Assembly (NCBI RefSeq): GCF_000189635.1
Contig: NW_002476365.1
Span: 1-64,000 of the forward strand
From: Tetrahymena thermophila SB210
Lineage: Eukaryota; Ciliophora; Oligohymenophorea; Hymenostomatida; Tetrahymenidae
Length of the DNA stretch: 64,000 nucleotides
Reading direction: 5' to 3'
Numbering within the stretch: the stretch's first letter is position 1; the number at the start of each line of letters is the position of its first letter. Both the position numbers and the translations under genes were made by a program. Positions 10,552 through 22,709 of this stretch are shown here, in pieces. The notes under the pieces were generated by a model. That model was given only the letters and a program-made list of their open reading frames with translations, was not told the origin of the DNA and did no database searches.

Positions 10552-13344
10552 TCAAGCTGTTTGAGTTTTACAAAAATCAGAAACTATTTATTTATATTAT
10601 TCAAATAAATTGTAATCATTAATTTGTTACTGTATAAATTTATTTGATTTATTGGCTATCATTTACCATTATTGCTTTTCTTTTTAAAAATAGTTCTCTA
10701 AAATCCAAATCATTAGTATGGTCATGAACAAATCTTTTTGCTAAAATAATTTCAAGGTTTCTTCAAGTTTATCTTATGTGCATTTAGTAATATCAAGAAC
10801 AACCTATTAGTTGAATATCCACTTTCCTTCTACTGTTACTTATTTTATGATATTTTATAAATCTAAAGATCCTAATTTATAGTGATTATTGATATTTTAG
10901 AAGCTACTTTATGAAAAAGTATTTATTTATAATTTACTTTAATTATCCACAAATTCAACTTTTTGAATTTTAAGCAAATCCTTATTAAAAGAATTAGTAT
11001 TTTATGAATTAAGATTTTAATTTACATAGGAAGAGAGCTAAAGGGAATTGAAATTATTATTATTTTTTGTATCATTAAATGTTTAATATTACATATTTTA
11101 TCGATATCTTGATGCACAACATTAATTTGAATTATTTTAGAATATTTTTTTCTTATTAATTTCATCATCAATTAGATCAGTTAAATACTTACTTCTATTC
11201 TCTCTAACCCTCAATCTCTCTCTACTTCTACTTCTGCTTCTATCTTCTAACAAATCATTGCTTTTTAAAACTTACGTCTTATCAATAAAATTTTTATTAC
11301 CTACAAAATAATTATAATTGTAGTGATTTTATATACTTGCTTTATTTAATTTTTAATCATTTTAAGGTAAATATTGGTCTACAAAATACTATATTCTTTT
11401 TTCATCAGTAATTTACTCAATTTCACAGAAATATGAAGTGTAGCTAGTTAATATCTGATGCTCAATAGATTCATTAACTAATTATTAGATTTCTTATTCT
11501 TAACTTAAAATTTAATTCTTTATTTTTAAAATGTTAGAAAGCTAGCAAAGTTTTTGGTGAATTCCTAATTTAAATACAGTCTTATTCAAACTAGGATCAT
11601 ATTTATGGGCATCTTAAGGCTCTAGGATAATTGTTTTTTCTACTTTTTAATTTATAGTAGTATCAAAGTATTATATCTTTACCAATTTATTTTCATCATT
11701 TAGACTATCAAAATCAATACCAGATTTTAAAAAGAGTGTAAAAGTAAATAAATCGTTTTTAAATAAACAGTATAATGAATCTTCTTTTGGGTATTAAGAG
11801 TTAAATATCTCTTTATTATAAGATAGTTTTACATCTTCTAAAATAGGGGAAATACTATTTTATAAGATATTAATAATACTTTCTTAGATAAGACTTTAAT
11901 CTGTAACATGTGCATGGCAACCCTTACCTGATTTAGCTGACTGGATTATAAGGTCTTTATCTACATAGAGTCCAATACCTATAGCATGAACTCTATTACT
12001 AATGTTATTAGATTATATTAAATGCATCACATTTTCTTTGTTTTCAATTTATCCATCTGTCAATATATAAATTTACCTTCCATAACCCTTTACATATGGT
12101 TGATTAAAAATCTCGCTTAAAGGTTGGTATATATTAGTTCCACCATAATTTGCAGAATAAGTAATTATTTCATTTAAGGCTAATTCTACGTTTTCGTTAG
12201 AATACTTTTGTGATTAATCAAAGAGCTTAGAAAATTCAGTACCGAAGCTATAAATATTAAAATAGCTATCTAAAGGTAAACTTTTGATGAATAAAATAAG
12301 AGCTTCAATAGCGTTTTAAATACTTTATCCAGACATAGATCCACTTCTATCTAAAAGAAATATAAACTCACATTTAGAGGAATCTGTCTAATCTATTATT
12401 TATTGATTAAAAGAGTTAAGATATTCTTGAGAAAATATATTTTAATTTTCTGCAATTGACTAAACAATTGCATCATTAATTTAAGATTTAAATTTAAAAT
12501 TAAAATCAGGAACAAAAGATATCATAAACGAGTTATTTTAAACATCAATTTGCTTATTGGATTTATCATCTTTATTTATGTGAACCTAACTTTCACAAGC
12601 TCCATAGAGAACTTAAGGAACATGCATATTTTCAAACTAATAAATAAGTTTGAACTAAACTATTTATCCTCCTTCTTAACAAATTTGTGTTTAAGATCTA
12701 TCTAATTACCTTGTATAAAAAGCTGTGTGGTTCTCATCAACCTGCTATACAAGTAAAGAGATTCCAAAATTTTTAAAGAAAGTTATCTTTTAAGAGCATA
12801 GAAGATCTAAGATAAAAGAATTCTAATTAATTTGCTCATGTGATTCTTTTAAAACTAGAGATAAATCAACTGAATAAAAAGTGTTTAAAATTACTTAGAG
12901 CTGCTAAGAATATTTTAATTTGATATCAATACAAAATTTTTGAGGGATATTTCCTAATCTGATTTCAAGACACTCTCCTACTTCCCTTTAGAAGATCTTT
13001 TTTTCACAATAGCCTACTATATTACCTTCTTATCTACCTTATAAGTAAAGATCTTTAGCCTCATTGATCTTCTTTACAACACCTTTTGCAGTCTTACCAT
13101 TTATAGTAGCCTAGAAAGATTCAATACAAATATTCTAATCAACAGGAAGATAGTAAATAGCCTCATTAGAGTCATAGATTTTCAAGTTAGAGTCAAAATT
13201 ATTTTAATCTTAAAATCTTTAAGTTAATTCTACTTAAAGAATATTATTAATTATTTTGCACTAATAATTAGAAAAAACTAGTTGAGGTATTGCCTCAAAG
13301 TTTTTTTTATTATTGAGTGAGATTCCAAAGAATTTATTGTTCAT
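10552..13344 (-). CDS. VIT domain + von Willebrand factor A domain protein
   Basis: This is an intronless minus-strand frame of 930 residues. I checked every in-frame codon from ATG (13342-13344) to TGA (10552-10554). Residues ~35-150 match a VIT domain: EAIYYLPVD near the start, ATINGKTAKGVVKK, then a basic/acidic helix and FQREVGE. A VWA domain follows from ~328, with the MIDAS motif DRSGSMSG at D332, GGTNIYQPL near 400 and ILTDGQIEN after it, so metal binding looks intact. The C-terminus (GKWIFNQ..., then a Trp-containing helix) resembles the tail of vault-PARP/inter-alpha-trypsin-like VIT-VWA proteins. A short Arg/Ser run lies before it. There is no signal peptide, so it is probably cytosolic. 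The partner ligand is unknown. Confidence 0.88.
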
Positions 13345-15250
13345 CTTTTTATTTTATTTTAATTTTAAATAAAAAATTATCAAAAAATTTCATAAATCTA
13401 ATAATTTAAAGAAATAATTAAAGATTTAAGGGAGACGTAAACTAATATTAAAATAGATAATTAGTTTTTTTTTTTGATCATTACCTAAATTTTCTTGTCA
13501 TTTAATAAAAGATTAATCATGAAATATGATCAGAAAAAATAAAAAAGGATATATAAAATTTAATGGTTTATATCAATATCAAATAATTTAGAATTTTATG
13601 CAAAAGAATAAATAAAATTTATTGTCTACCTACTTAAAGATATTGATAAGCAGTATATTTTTCCAATTATTTTATTTTTAGGCATAAAACACACTTATCT
13701 AGTACCTATTACTAACTTGATCATCAAATTTCTAAATTAGAAAAAATTATTTATTGAAATACTTATCTAAAAAATTTGGATGAACAATAAATGTTTAGAT
13801 TAAATAAAATATAAAATTGATTAGCAAATTTCTTGATTGTAAACTTCCAATATTAAATTTTATTGCTTAAAAGGAATCATTGAATGTATAAAATATTTAA
13901 TCTTAAAACAATAAACTATAATTTTATGTGTTGTATGTTGACATAGTTAATTTTAGGTTTGAGATATAATAATAATTTCACTGATAATTTGTGATTAATA
14001 AAATATCTATTTGAAGCTAATATTTCTATTTTAATAATTTATTTGATCTTTCATATCTTGACCACAATTTAAAATTTGAGAATATCTATTTTAATACCAT
14101 ATATCTTTTATTTCAATCTATAATGTCAAAAACAATTTAGAGACACAAAAATACCTTCTCATGATTATTTTTAATTCATATTTATAAACTACTATTTGTT
14201 TATAATTATTAATGGATTCATGCTGATAAAATTCTTATTTCATAATCAAAATTAATTAGATATTCTTTTTTTTAATTAATTTTTATGTTTTAGTATATTG
14301 ATTGATAGTTAATTCGTTTTTATTAATAATAAGATGAAGTAATCAGTTTTTATTAATTAATAGACAATATTTTATAAAATCTCAAATTAAATTTTCTGAA
14401 AAAATTAATAATTTTGAACTTGTTTAAAAAAAATAATTATTAATTATAATTTATTATATTATATTATCAAATGTATTAAAATAAACATTTTTTTGAAAAA
14501 TGTAATTAGCAAAACTTTATTTAATTAATTTTTAAAATATTTTATATATAATTTTTTTTAAATAAATAATGAAATACATTACAAAAAGCACAAAGAGGAT
14601 AAATTTTTTATTGAAAAATTGAAAACTATTATGAGTCAGTCACCTGAATTAGATAGATTATTTTCTTATTATCAAGCTACTATAAAAATAATTAATAAGA
14701 ATTTTAATTTTTAAATTTATAATCACAAATATTTAATATATTATAAATAGTTTAACATCAATAAAAGAGCAAACATTTTGAAAATAAATTAAACAAATAT
14801 TTTTTTAATAAAGTCAAGAAATAATTCAGCTAACTAATAATTTGTAGGTTATTTACATCAAATAATTTTAGAAAATTAATATGAAAAAATTAGAAGCAAA
14901 TCTTAAAAAAATGAATAATTTACTATTTTATATTTATTTTTTGATTAAATTTTTTGAATATATTAAATGAGTTTTAAAATTAAGAATCAATCAACGAAGT
15001 TTAACAGCATGTAAAAAAGAGGGTATAAAATTTTAATAAAATTTAAATTGTTAAATTATTAGAATGATAAAATTTTAAATTCGAAAATGAAATTTAATTA
15101 TTATTTTAAATTTGAAACATTCTAATAATTTAATGAGCAATTACTAGGCATAAAATAGTCATAAGAGAAATATGAAATAAAATTTATCAATAAAAACATC
15201 TAATTAAAATAAATTTTAAAAGCAAAGCAGCTATAATATTTAGACGATAA
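13345..15250. other. Intergenic between divergent genes
   Basis: About 1.9 kb of AT-rich DNA separates the VIT/VWA start from the next plus-strand start, so it should contain two promoters. No convincing coding frame was found. A palindromic element lies at 15051-15133. Confidence 0.6.
15051..15133. repeat. 83-bp inverted-repeat element with TTAA ends
   Basis: TTAAATTATTAGAATG at 15051-15066 is the exact reverse complement of 15118-15133. The perfect 16-bp arms enclose 51 bp of AT-rich sequence, and both outer ends are TTAA. It lies ~118 bp upstream of the next start codon. It could be a MITE remnant, a cruciform-forming regulatory site, or a chance palindrome in AT-rich DNA, although 16 perfect bases argue against chance. 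Confidence 0.55.
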
Positions 15251-16333
15251 ATGTCTTAAGAGGTGAATAACTATTCCATGTAAAATGAAAATAAACCTTT
15301 CTTATTGAAGGGTATTTAAGATCTAAGAGATTCATTTGTTAAAAATTAAAGTATCCTAGGACATCTTACTTTTAAATATACAAATTGGTGCAATTTATTA
15401 GTAAAAAATAAGGATTAGCCAATAGAATTATAATATCCTAAGATTGTAGAGAGTTCTTAAAAGCACTTGGAATAAATAAGATCAATATACACAAATTCAA
15501 TTAGAAACTTTCTAGGAGTTCTTTAAGGAAATACAGATATAAGTTAAAATTAATATAAGCCTCCATCAGATTAATGTAGCTAAAACAAAACTATTAAAAA
15601 AATCATTGAAAACAATTAGAATAACTATTCAAATCAAGATTTATCCCAAAACGAAATACAATAAGGTGATGTATAACAAAATAAGTCTTAATAGTCTAAA
15701 AAAATTCAAATGGATCATGTAAAATAGTAAACAAACTTTGATGACTATTTAAAATAAATAATTGAATTTGAATAAAATTTTGATGTCAAAGTTCCCGATT
15801 TTTTCAAGGACAGAGATATACATCATTATCGTATGGTAATGTCAAATTATTAAATTTCCCTTTTGAAAGTTAATGATGTTATAGCTGTTAAAAATATCAT
15901 AGATATCACAAAAAATGATAGGTTTGTGGCTGCTCTCCTACTTCTAACAAAACAGCTTGTTAAAGACATTTTGAAAAGATATGATTCTATTTAAAAAAAC
16001 CTTTAAGAAGAATTACTTATAGAAAAGGACATGCAATAAGTTAAAGAAAAAAATTACACCTCTTACATATAATAAATACAAACTTTTGAACAAAATTATA
16101 GAGTTTAACTTCCTCTCTTCTTCAAAAATAAATAAGATTTTATTAAAAGAGAATATTATGAAAAAAGATTTGCAGCTGCTGTTTAAGATACGGATTGTAT
16201 CAAAATTCATTAAATCCATTAAAAAGTTAGAAGCTAAAAAGCAATCATAAATGCCCTATTGATAACAGAAAATTAATTTTAAGCTATTATAAACAGAGCA
16301 TAGGCACTTCTTTACCCAGAAAAAAAAGATTGA
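15251..16333 (+). CDS. Unrecognised Gln-rich protein with an internal duplication
   Basis: This is a single frame of 360 residues ending at TGA 16331-16333. I do not recognise the family. The first ~170 residues are Gln/Asn/Ser rich and probably disordered. Two units then align without large gaps: ~174-236 (beginning EQNFDVKVPDFFKD) and ~280-341 (beginning EQNYRVQLPLFFKN). Both continue through a basic helix and end in a hydrophobic A-L-L-L or A-L-L-I segment followed by T. This looks like a repeated helical domain of about 60 residues. There is no signal peptide or membrane segment. It is transcribed divergently from the VIT/VWA gene and convergently with the FAM13A-like gene. Confidence 0.75.
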
Positions 16334-17486
16334 AAGAATAAAATATCTTAAAATAACTTTTAACCTTAATGATTAATAAATTATTTCATAGAAAATAAAA
16401 ATAATCTTTGTAATTTTATAAAAATTTATTTTTTGAACATTATATATATTACTTTTATTTAGTTTAACAAAAGTAAAATTCTATACAATTTTTTTTAATT
16501 GAGTTAAAAGTATTTCAAAGTTTATATTTATTTCAAGATTTTTTTAAATTAAAATTTTCCCATTTTTATCTAATATAAATTGTAAATAAAAAGATTGAGG
16601 ATTCTTAGCAATATGTTTTGCATTAATAATTTCTTTGTGAATATCTAAAAAAATATCTAAAAGTTTATTTTTTAGTTTGAAAACAAATAAAATTATTTTA
16701 ATAAATTGAAAGTATTAAAAAATCTTTTATTTAGAAAAAGTTTAGATAAACAAAAAATAATACCTGAATTAATGATTTAATTTTATTTGATCCAGTATAA
16801 ATTATTAATTATTTAGTAATAGTAATTCAGAATTAATTAGTTTACTAACAAATAATTAAAAAAAAAAATATCATAAATTGATTTTTTAAATCTTGTAAAG
16901 TATTTAGTTATCTCATTTTCAAATAGCATATATATTTTCATTCAATATTTACTATTATAACTATATAAGTATGTTTATACCCTTTCCTTTTTGTTAATTG
17001 ATTAATTGTTCCATTTCTAATTAACTACTATATTTAATATTATGAGTAATAGCAAACACTTTGTAGACATTTATATATTAATCTATTTAAATCACTAAGT
17101 TTATATACTAATACAATAATTAGTGAAAAAATCGATAGAGTGCTATAATTTTCAAAAATTTTGTAAAATAAGTGGCATTTATTTAATTATAAATTAAAAT
17201 ATAGAAACAGTTTAGACTTTAACTATGAAATAATTTATTTATTTATTAAATTACAATAAAATTATTATTTGGTCTTTCTTAATTTAATAACTAAAAATTT
17301 ATTTATATTATTGGTTATTGAATTTTTTTATAGTTATATTTTTAAATATGCTTTAAATATATTTTTTCTGATAGATTAAAGATATGTTATAAGCATCAAA
17401 GATAGATAGATAACTCGTTCATTTAATCTTCCTTAGATGGCATATTACAAATAAGTGAATATTTAAATATGTAAGTATATCAACTA
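16334..17486. other. Intergenic between convergent genes
   Basis: This AT-rich 3' space contains a short GATA repeat near 17400. No frame with protein-like composition was found. Confidence 0.6.
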
Positions 17487-18738
17487 TCATTACTGCTTCT
17501 ACAATATCGATTCTAGTCTTATCAATTCCTATTTTGTTTCTTTATACTACCTATACTCGTTCTCAACAGGTTATATATCTTTGTGATATCTTATTCTGCG
17601 ATTATGATTTTTGAAAAATTCAGATTGATAATTATGAAGCTTATCTCTTAAATCTGCTCTTAATCTTTTTAATTCTTCTATTTGTTTAATTATTTAGGCT
17701 TGCTAAGGGTTATTTGCTGTGTTTTAAATTTGAGTTGAAAGACCATTTTATGAACGCTATTACTAGTATTATTATTGTTATTGCTACTATGAAGCAGATT
17801 TTGTTCTAACTGGCTCATCATCATTATCATCATTAACACTTCCAATTTATCCTTTCTATTGCATAAATTGCTTCAACTTCTTATAATACTATTTAAATAT
17901 AAAGTAGATTGTTTATAGCTGATCATATTAAGTAAGTAATTATTGAATTAAAGTAATAATTTTGCTTAATTTTGTGATCATTTTTTGAATTTTTGAATAA
18001 ATTACTATATATAATGGACGAAGAGGCTCTTTTTCGTTCTTTTGCTATTTATATTAGATTAAATAAAATTAATTTCTGCTTTTTATATTGTTTATAATTT
18101 ACTGGAAATCTATTGAAATGAGTCTAGAATGAAGCATCATACATTTTTAATTCCTATTTTACTTTCTTCTTTTCTAGTGTCAGCTATTCAAATGACATAT
18201 TTTCTAAATCACTTCTTGATACTCTTGATAAATTTAAATTTAATCTTTATTGAGCTTCTCTTAATTTATTAGGACCTTCCTTTTAGATCCAAAGCTCAGG
18301 TGTTAAAGCTTCTTTATTTTATTCAAAAAGATTATTTCTTTGCACATTACCCCATTGAGATTATTAAGAATTAAGAGAGGAGCTACTTTAGGTAGTTGCT
18401 TGGCCGATTGATGAAGACAAACTCTATTGAGGTAAATTCGTTGATGCACTATTTGATCTCACTTAACTTTAAGGTTGATTGCTTATTGATTGGTTTTATG
18501 AAAGTATTTAAGGCTATTTTGAAATGAATGGTGATGTTTCTATATTTTTGATGTTCTAAGAAGAAGTTTTTTATTGATTTTAAGAAATTGAAGACGTCAA
18601 TGAAGTAGAAATCGTTGATTTCTTTGCCTATGAAGAAAACATTCCCCTAAAATCATCTATAACTAAAACTTAATTCTCAGTTGAGAAAAATCTGCCTATG
18701 GTGTCAGATATTAAATCATTAATTATGTCGAATTCCAT
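17487..18738 (-). CDS. FAM13A-like protein
   Basis: Three exons on the minus strand: 18103-18738, 18006-18044 and 17487-17888, giving 358 residues. Introns are 58 bp (18045-18102) and 117 bp (17889-18005), both phase 0 and GT-AG. The N-terminal ~150 residues are Ser/Gln rich. The FAM13 signature spans the introns: KKKVKQELKMYDASF...HFNRFP in exon 1, QKNEKEPLRPLYI in the 39-nt exon 2, and YYKKLKQFMQQKG in exon 3. The frame is only continuous with this splicing, which supports the model. A Gln-rich linker and a C-terminal coiled coil (KQIEELKRLRADLRDKL...) follow. FAM13 proteins in animals may carry a RhoGAP domain; none is present here. Molecular function is not established for this short form. 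Confidence 0.85.
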
Positions 18739-20132
18739 TGAAAATCAACTATTTGAGTTTTTTTATTCCTTGCTAATTTGTAATCTTACACTTAAAAAAA
18801 ATAAAGATTTTTTAATTACTTATTTCTTGAAATCAAAAATTTGATTTATTTAAGTCCACTTTTGAAAAATTGATTAATGAAATGTATTTCAATCATAATT
18901 TATCTTTAATAGCTTCTTACATCCATTGTAATTAAATAAGTATTAAGAATTTATTTTATCAGATAATTTCATTATTAATTTTTTAATAATTATGCTAATA
19001 AATCTATCATAAACACTCAACATAAGTAAACACAAAATCATATAAGTTTTTTACAACAGTCTTTTTAATTTTTTCAAAAGTTAATTTAACTAGAAATAAT
19101 TTCTTTACAATTATTTTTTATCAAAATTGCATGCTTTTTCTTAAAAATTTTTAGACTTTGATTATTTAATGGATTGAAAGAAGACATTAAAAAATAAATA
19201 TAAAATCAGAAAAAGAAGAAGAAGAAGAAGAAAATGAAGATGCTGGCGATGTAAGAGAGGATAAAAAATTAAAGAAGTAGATACAGGATGTACTAGTTAG
19301 TATATAGATATCATTTTAACTATATAGCAATATTAGTTTATATATATTCTTAATATTAATGATTCATATTTAAAATTCGATTATTCTTTAGCAACTGTTA
19401 ATAGTACTAGATGTTTTTTTATAGTAGTGATTAAAAAGATTGAGAATAATGTATTTGATGCTTTCTTCAATGCAGTTCATAAACATTATAATATTTATTT
19501 AATAAGTAAATATAAATCTAGTAAGAAAGCTACTAAAGAATATGGCTATGTATTTTTAACATACTTCACTTTATTATTTTTCTAGGCTATATACTTTCTA
19601 TGCAATATTTAATAATATATTTCATTAGTTGATTGCTTAGATTTTAATGATTGAATTGTTTATATATGGATTGATGGGTATTTGTGTGTGTGTTTAATTA
19701 GATTCTTCAGCACTTTTCGTCATCGTAACTCCTAAATTATTTATAAAAATTGGTTTAATTAAATAATGTCTTGCTTGCTTGTTGTGTATTTTTTTAAAAG
19801 ATTAATTTTGATTAATTTGTTTTTTATGAAGTAATGTTTTTAACGTGTCTATTTCCCACACTAGGTCAACTTTTATGTGTATTTTTTGCTATTGAAAACC
19901 AAATGTTAATGATTTTTTATAGATAGCTTATTTAAAAAATTTCTATCAAATATTTAAAAAGCAAACTCATATTTAAAATAACTAGAGCATATTTCAGAAA
20001 GAATTATGAGTTCAAGCTAGTTATCCATGAGTTTTATTTTGTTTTATAACTCTCTTTCATTCTATAAATTAATTTGCTTTTTAATATTTTATCTACTATA
20101 TTAAACACGACATCATTTGCTTAAATTATGCA
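18739..20132. other. Intergenic with possible unannotated plus-strand exons
   Basis: This is the promoter side of the FAM13A-like gene and the 3' side of the UBE2W-like gene. Around 19209-19640 there are two protein-like plus-strand segments in different frames, listed separately. The remainder is AT-rich and empty. Confidence 0.5.
19209..19642 (+). other. Possible coding exons of an unrecognised gene
   Basis: One frame reads an acidic run and then NEDAGDVREDKKLKKQIQDV (from 19209). A second frame, entered after a candidate GT-AG intron ending at TTCTTTAG (~19389), reads TVNSTRCFFIVVIKK, then VFDAFFNAVHKHYNIYL and on to TGA near 19640. Its composition is unlike the surrounding non-coding DNA. 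The second part has the hydrophobic-strand then amphipathic-helix pattern seen in TRAPP/longin-type small subunits, but the resemblance is weak. No start codon is clear. It may be a small multi-exon gene, a decayed one, or chance. Confidence 0.25.
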
Positions 20133-21259
20133 TCATACACTAAAAGAAAATTCTTTCTTATTAAGATTTTTCAAAATTTATTGGTATGCGATAAAAAATA
20201 TAGATTAAATTATTAAGTTAAATTACCATAAGAAAGCCTTGGGACCTCTACCTTGTGATCTTTTACAGAATTCAGCATCATTAAATGGTCTTCCCTAATA
20301 ATTTTAGGTAAAAATTAATGTGAAATAGGAAAAGCTATTCGAAGATATTTAGTGAAATAAATTTAATTTTCTATTTAGTTATTTGTTTGTTTGTTTGCTT
20401 GTTTATTTATTTATTAGGGTTATGAATTTACCTTTTTGGTTGCAGAAGAAAGCATAGATAAAATAGATAAGCAAACAGAAGAAACAGTCAAAGCAGCACT
20501 CCATTCTAATTTATATTAAGTTTATCATTAAATTTTGAAGAAAAGTTAAATGCGAATTGTTGAAAATTTAGGTGCAATAATTTGTGCTTATATTTCGCGA
20601 AGTTTTTTAATTTTTTGAAAAGAAACAAAACAAAGTAATTACCATCATATAAAATTGATAAGCAGATAAATCCATTTGAATAAATATGCTCATGGTCAGG
20701 GATTTTACCAATAAAAATAACCTTTTAAATTTATTTTAAAGAAATAAAGTTAATTATAAAGTGAAAAAGTATTGATGCTTTGATCTTCAATGAGAATTTT
20801 CTTGGTCTTGAAACCAAAAATATTCTCAATTGTGATATTTCTAGCTAAATTTGAAAAATCAATCTATTCACCTCAGGAGATTCGATGGGCTATTTTTATA
20901 CAAAAAGGTATTGTTTATAAAAATTTCTTTGATTTATCAAAAAAAAATATTACATATTCTGGAGAGAACTTGAATTATAATCTATTTTAAGAAAAAAATA
21001 ATATTAATAAATTATTTGACCTATTGAAAAACTAAAAAACTGCTTCTTATTAGAAGTGAATCACCACTTTATCTTTAAATCAAATAAATAATCTTTACTT
21101 GAACTTTTCTCCTTAGAAAACGGTGCCTTAGGCAGCAGTGAATTCAACGTGCCAGAGTTTCAAATCGTTGTTGGGCAAAGTTACATGAAATTAATCTTTA
21201 TAGTTTTTTTGCATAGCTTCCAAATCCTTTTGGAGTCTCTTGGTCATTCTTGCTTCCAT
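20133..21259 (-). CDS. UBE2W: UBE2W-type ubiquitin-conjugating enzyme (E2)
   Basis: Six exons on the minus strand: 21099-21259, 20954-20981, 20872-20889, 20643-20721, 20432-20505 and 20133-20294, giving 173 residues. The N-terminus reads RLQKDLEAMQKN and continues to GEKF. Exons 2 and 3 complete KLQFKFSPEY and PIESPE, and exon 4 gives VIFIGKIPDHEHIYSNGFICLSIL with catalytic Cys89. Exon 5 gives EWSAALTVSSVCLSILSML, and exon 6 has GRPFNDAEF...KAFLW. The YSNG-ICLSIL block and the EWS-AL-V-S-C stretch are characteristic of UBE2W, which attaches ubiquitin to protein N-termini. Exon 3 is only 18 nt. The last ~29 residues after the Trp exceed the human length, so the true end may differ by splicing. 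UBE2W family members act with RING E3s in cytosol and nucleus. Confidence 0.9.
20383..20420. repeat. (GTTT/ATTT)n microsatellite in a UBE2W intron
   Basis: A run of GTTTGTTTGTTTGCTTG followed by TTTATTTATTTATT lies within the last intron of the E2 gene (20295-20431). Confidence 0.7.
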
Positions 21260-22709
21260 CTTATTTACCTTTCTTGCTTTATTTGTTTTTGTTTGAAATT
21301 TAATTGCTTTTACTTGTAAATATTTCTTTATTTTAATTTTTGTTTATTTTTAAAATTATGTTTTTCTTTCAAACAATTTTTGCTTATATAAACTATATCA
21401 CTATGAGTGAGTGAGTGAGTGAGTGAATGATTAAATGAACTATCGCAAACAATCAATTAAACAATAAAAAAAACTAGATAGAATAGCTAATTTATTAATT
21501 ATTGATTCCAAATAAATGGAAAAACACATAAAAAACCAAGAAACTGATCCAATAAACTATTAATTAAAACACTTAAAATTTTTAGTGCCTTATTTTATTC
21601 CTTCAAAAAAGGATCGATTAACACCATTATCTTTTATAAATTTTAGCTTTTTCTTTTATTTCTTCAATGATCTTCTTTTTACTTTCTCCCACTTTTATTT
21701 AATTTTTTTACATTTCTTTTCTGACTATTCGACAAATTTTGCATGAAGCAGCAGCACATTCGAAACTGATTGATTTACTTTTTTGTTATATAAATTTAAT
21801 AAAAACATAGGTGAGCTTTCTTGAAAAAGCTCTTGTTTCTATTCATTACCTCCTTAATTTTTCCGCCAGCCTTAGTTTTTAGCAACACGAGAGATTAATA
21901 AACAAATCGTTTATCAGGAAAAAAAAAATTCATAATCAATTTTGAAGTGATTTTTTTAGAAAAAATAAATAAATTATTTTCTTTGTTAAGAAAAAATAAT
22001 ACCTAATAAAAAATCTTTATTTAATTTATATGTAAAAAAATAGGATTATTTTTTTGATTTTAGAAAATATTTTAAAAATTCTAACAAAATAAATTTTACA
22101 AATTTTTAAATTTCAAAGTAAAAATTTTGTTTTCTATTCTTAAAATAAGTTTCTTTACTCTTTGACAATATTAATAATTAAGTGAATGACTGATAGAATG
22201 ACATTAAATTATTCTTACATTTTTTATCAGAAAAATAGCCAAAATTAAAAAAAACCTAAGCAAGTTATTGAAGTGTCTAGTTTTTAAAATAAAGTTAATG
22301 AAATTAAATCAAATTTGTAAGTATTAAGATAAAATTATAGAAATTAAATTAATATTCCAATTTACTATCAAATTGAAAATACATTTTCAACTTGAACAAT
22401 AATAATATTAAGCTTATGTAAAAATTAAGTGAAAAATAATATCATTTATTTATTCTGATGATAGTAAAGAATATGTATTTGATGATTATTGATTAATAAA
22501 GAATTTGATGATTTATTTTTTGTAAAAAAAGATTTGATATAATAATAGCAATTTTTGGTAAAAATATAGATAGCACTATTAGAAGATAGTAAAAAGCTTA
22601 ACTATAATTAAACTTGAAGAAAGCAATTATTAAAAAATTTAGTTAATTGCTTATAATAAATTAATAAGAAAATTTTTGCAAGTAATAAGTTGGTTAATGT
22701 AGTTGTATT
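21260..22709. other. Intergenic between divergent genes
   Basis: This stretch contains the upstream regions of the E2 gene (-) and the first transporter (+). It includes a (GAGT)n microsatellite at about 21404-21427. No convincing gene was found. Confidence 0.6.
21404..21427. repeat. (GAGT)n microsatellite
   Basis: Five near-perfect GAGT units lie ~150 bp upstream of the E2 start codon. Confidence 0.75.

Noticed and set aside
21404-21427. Functional promoter element of the E2 gene
   Set aside because: It is a simple tetranucleotide run with no sign of anything beyond replication slippage.
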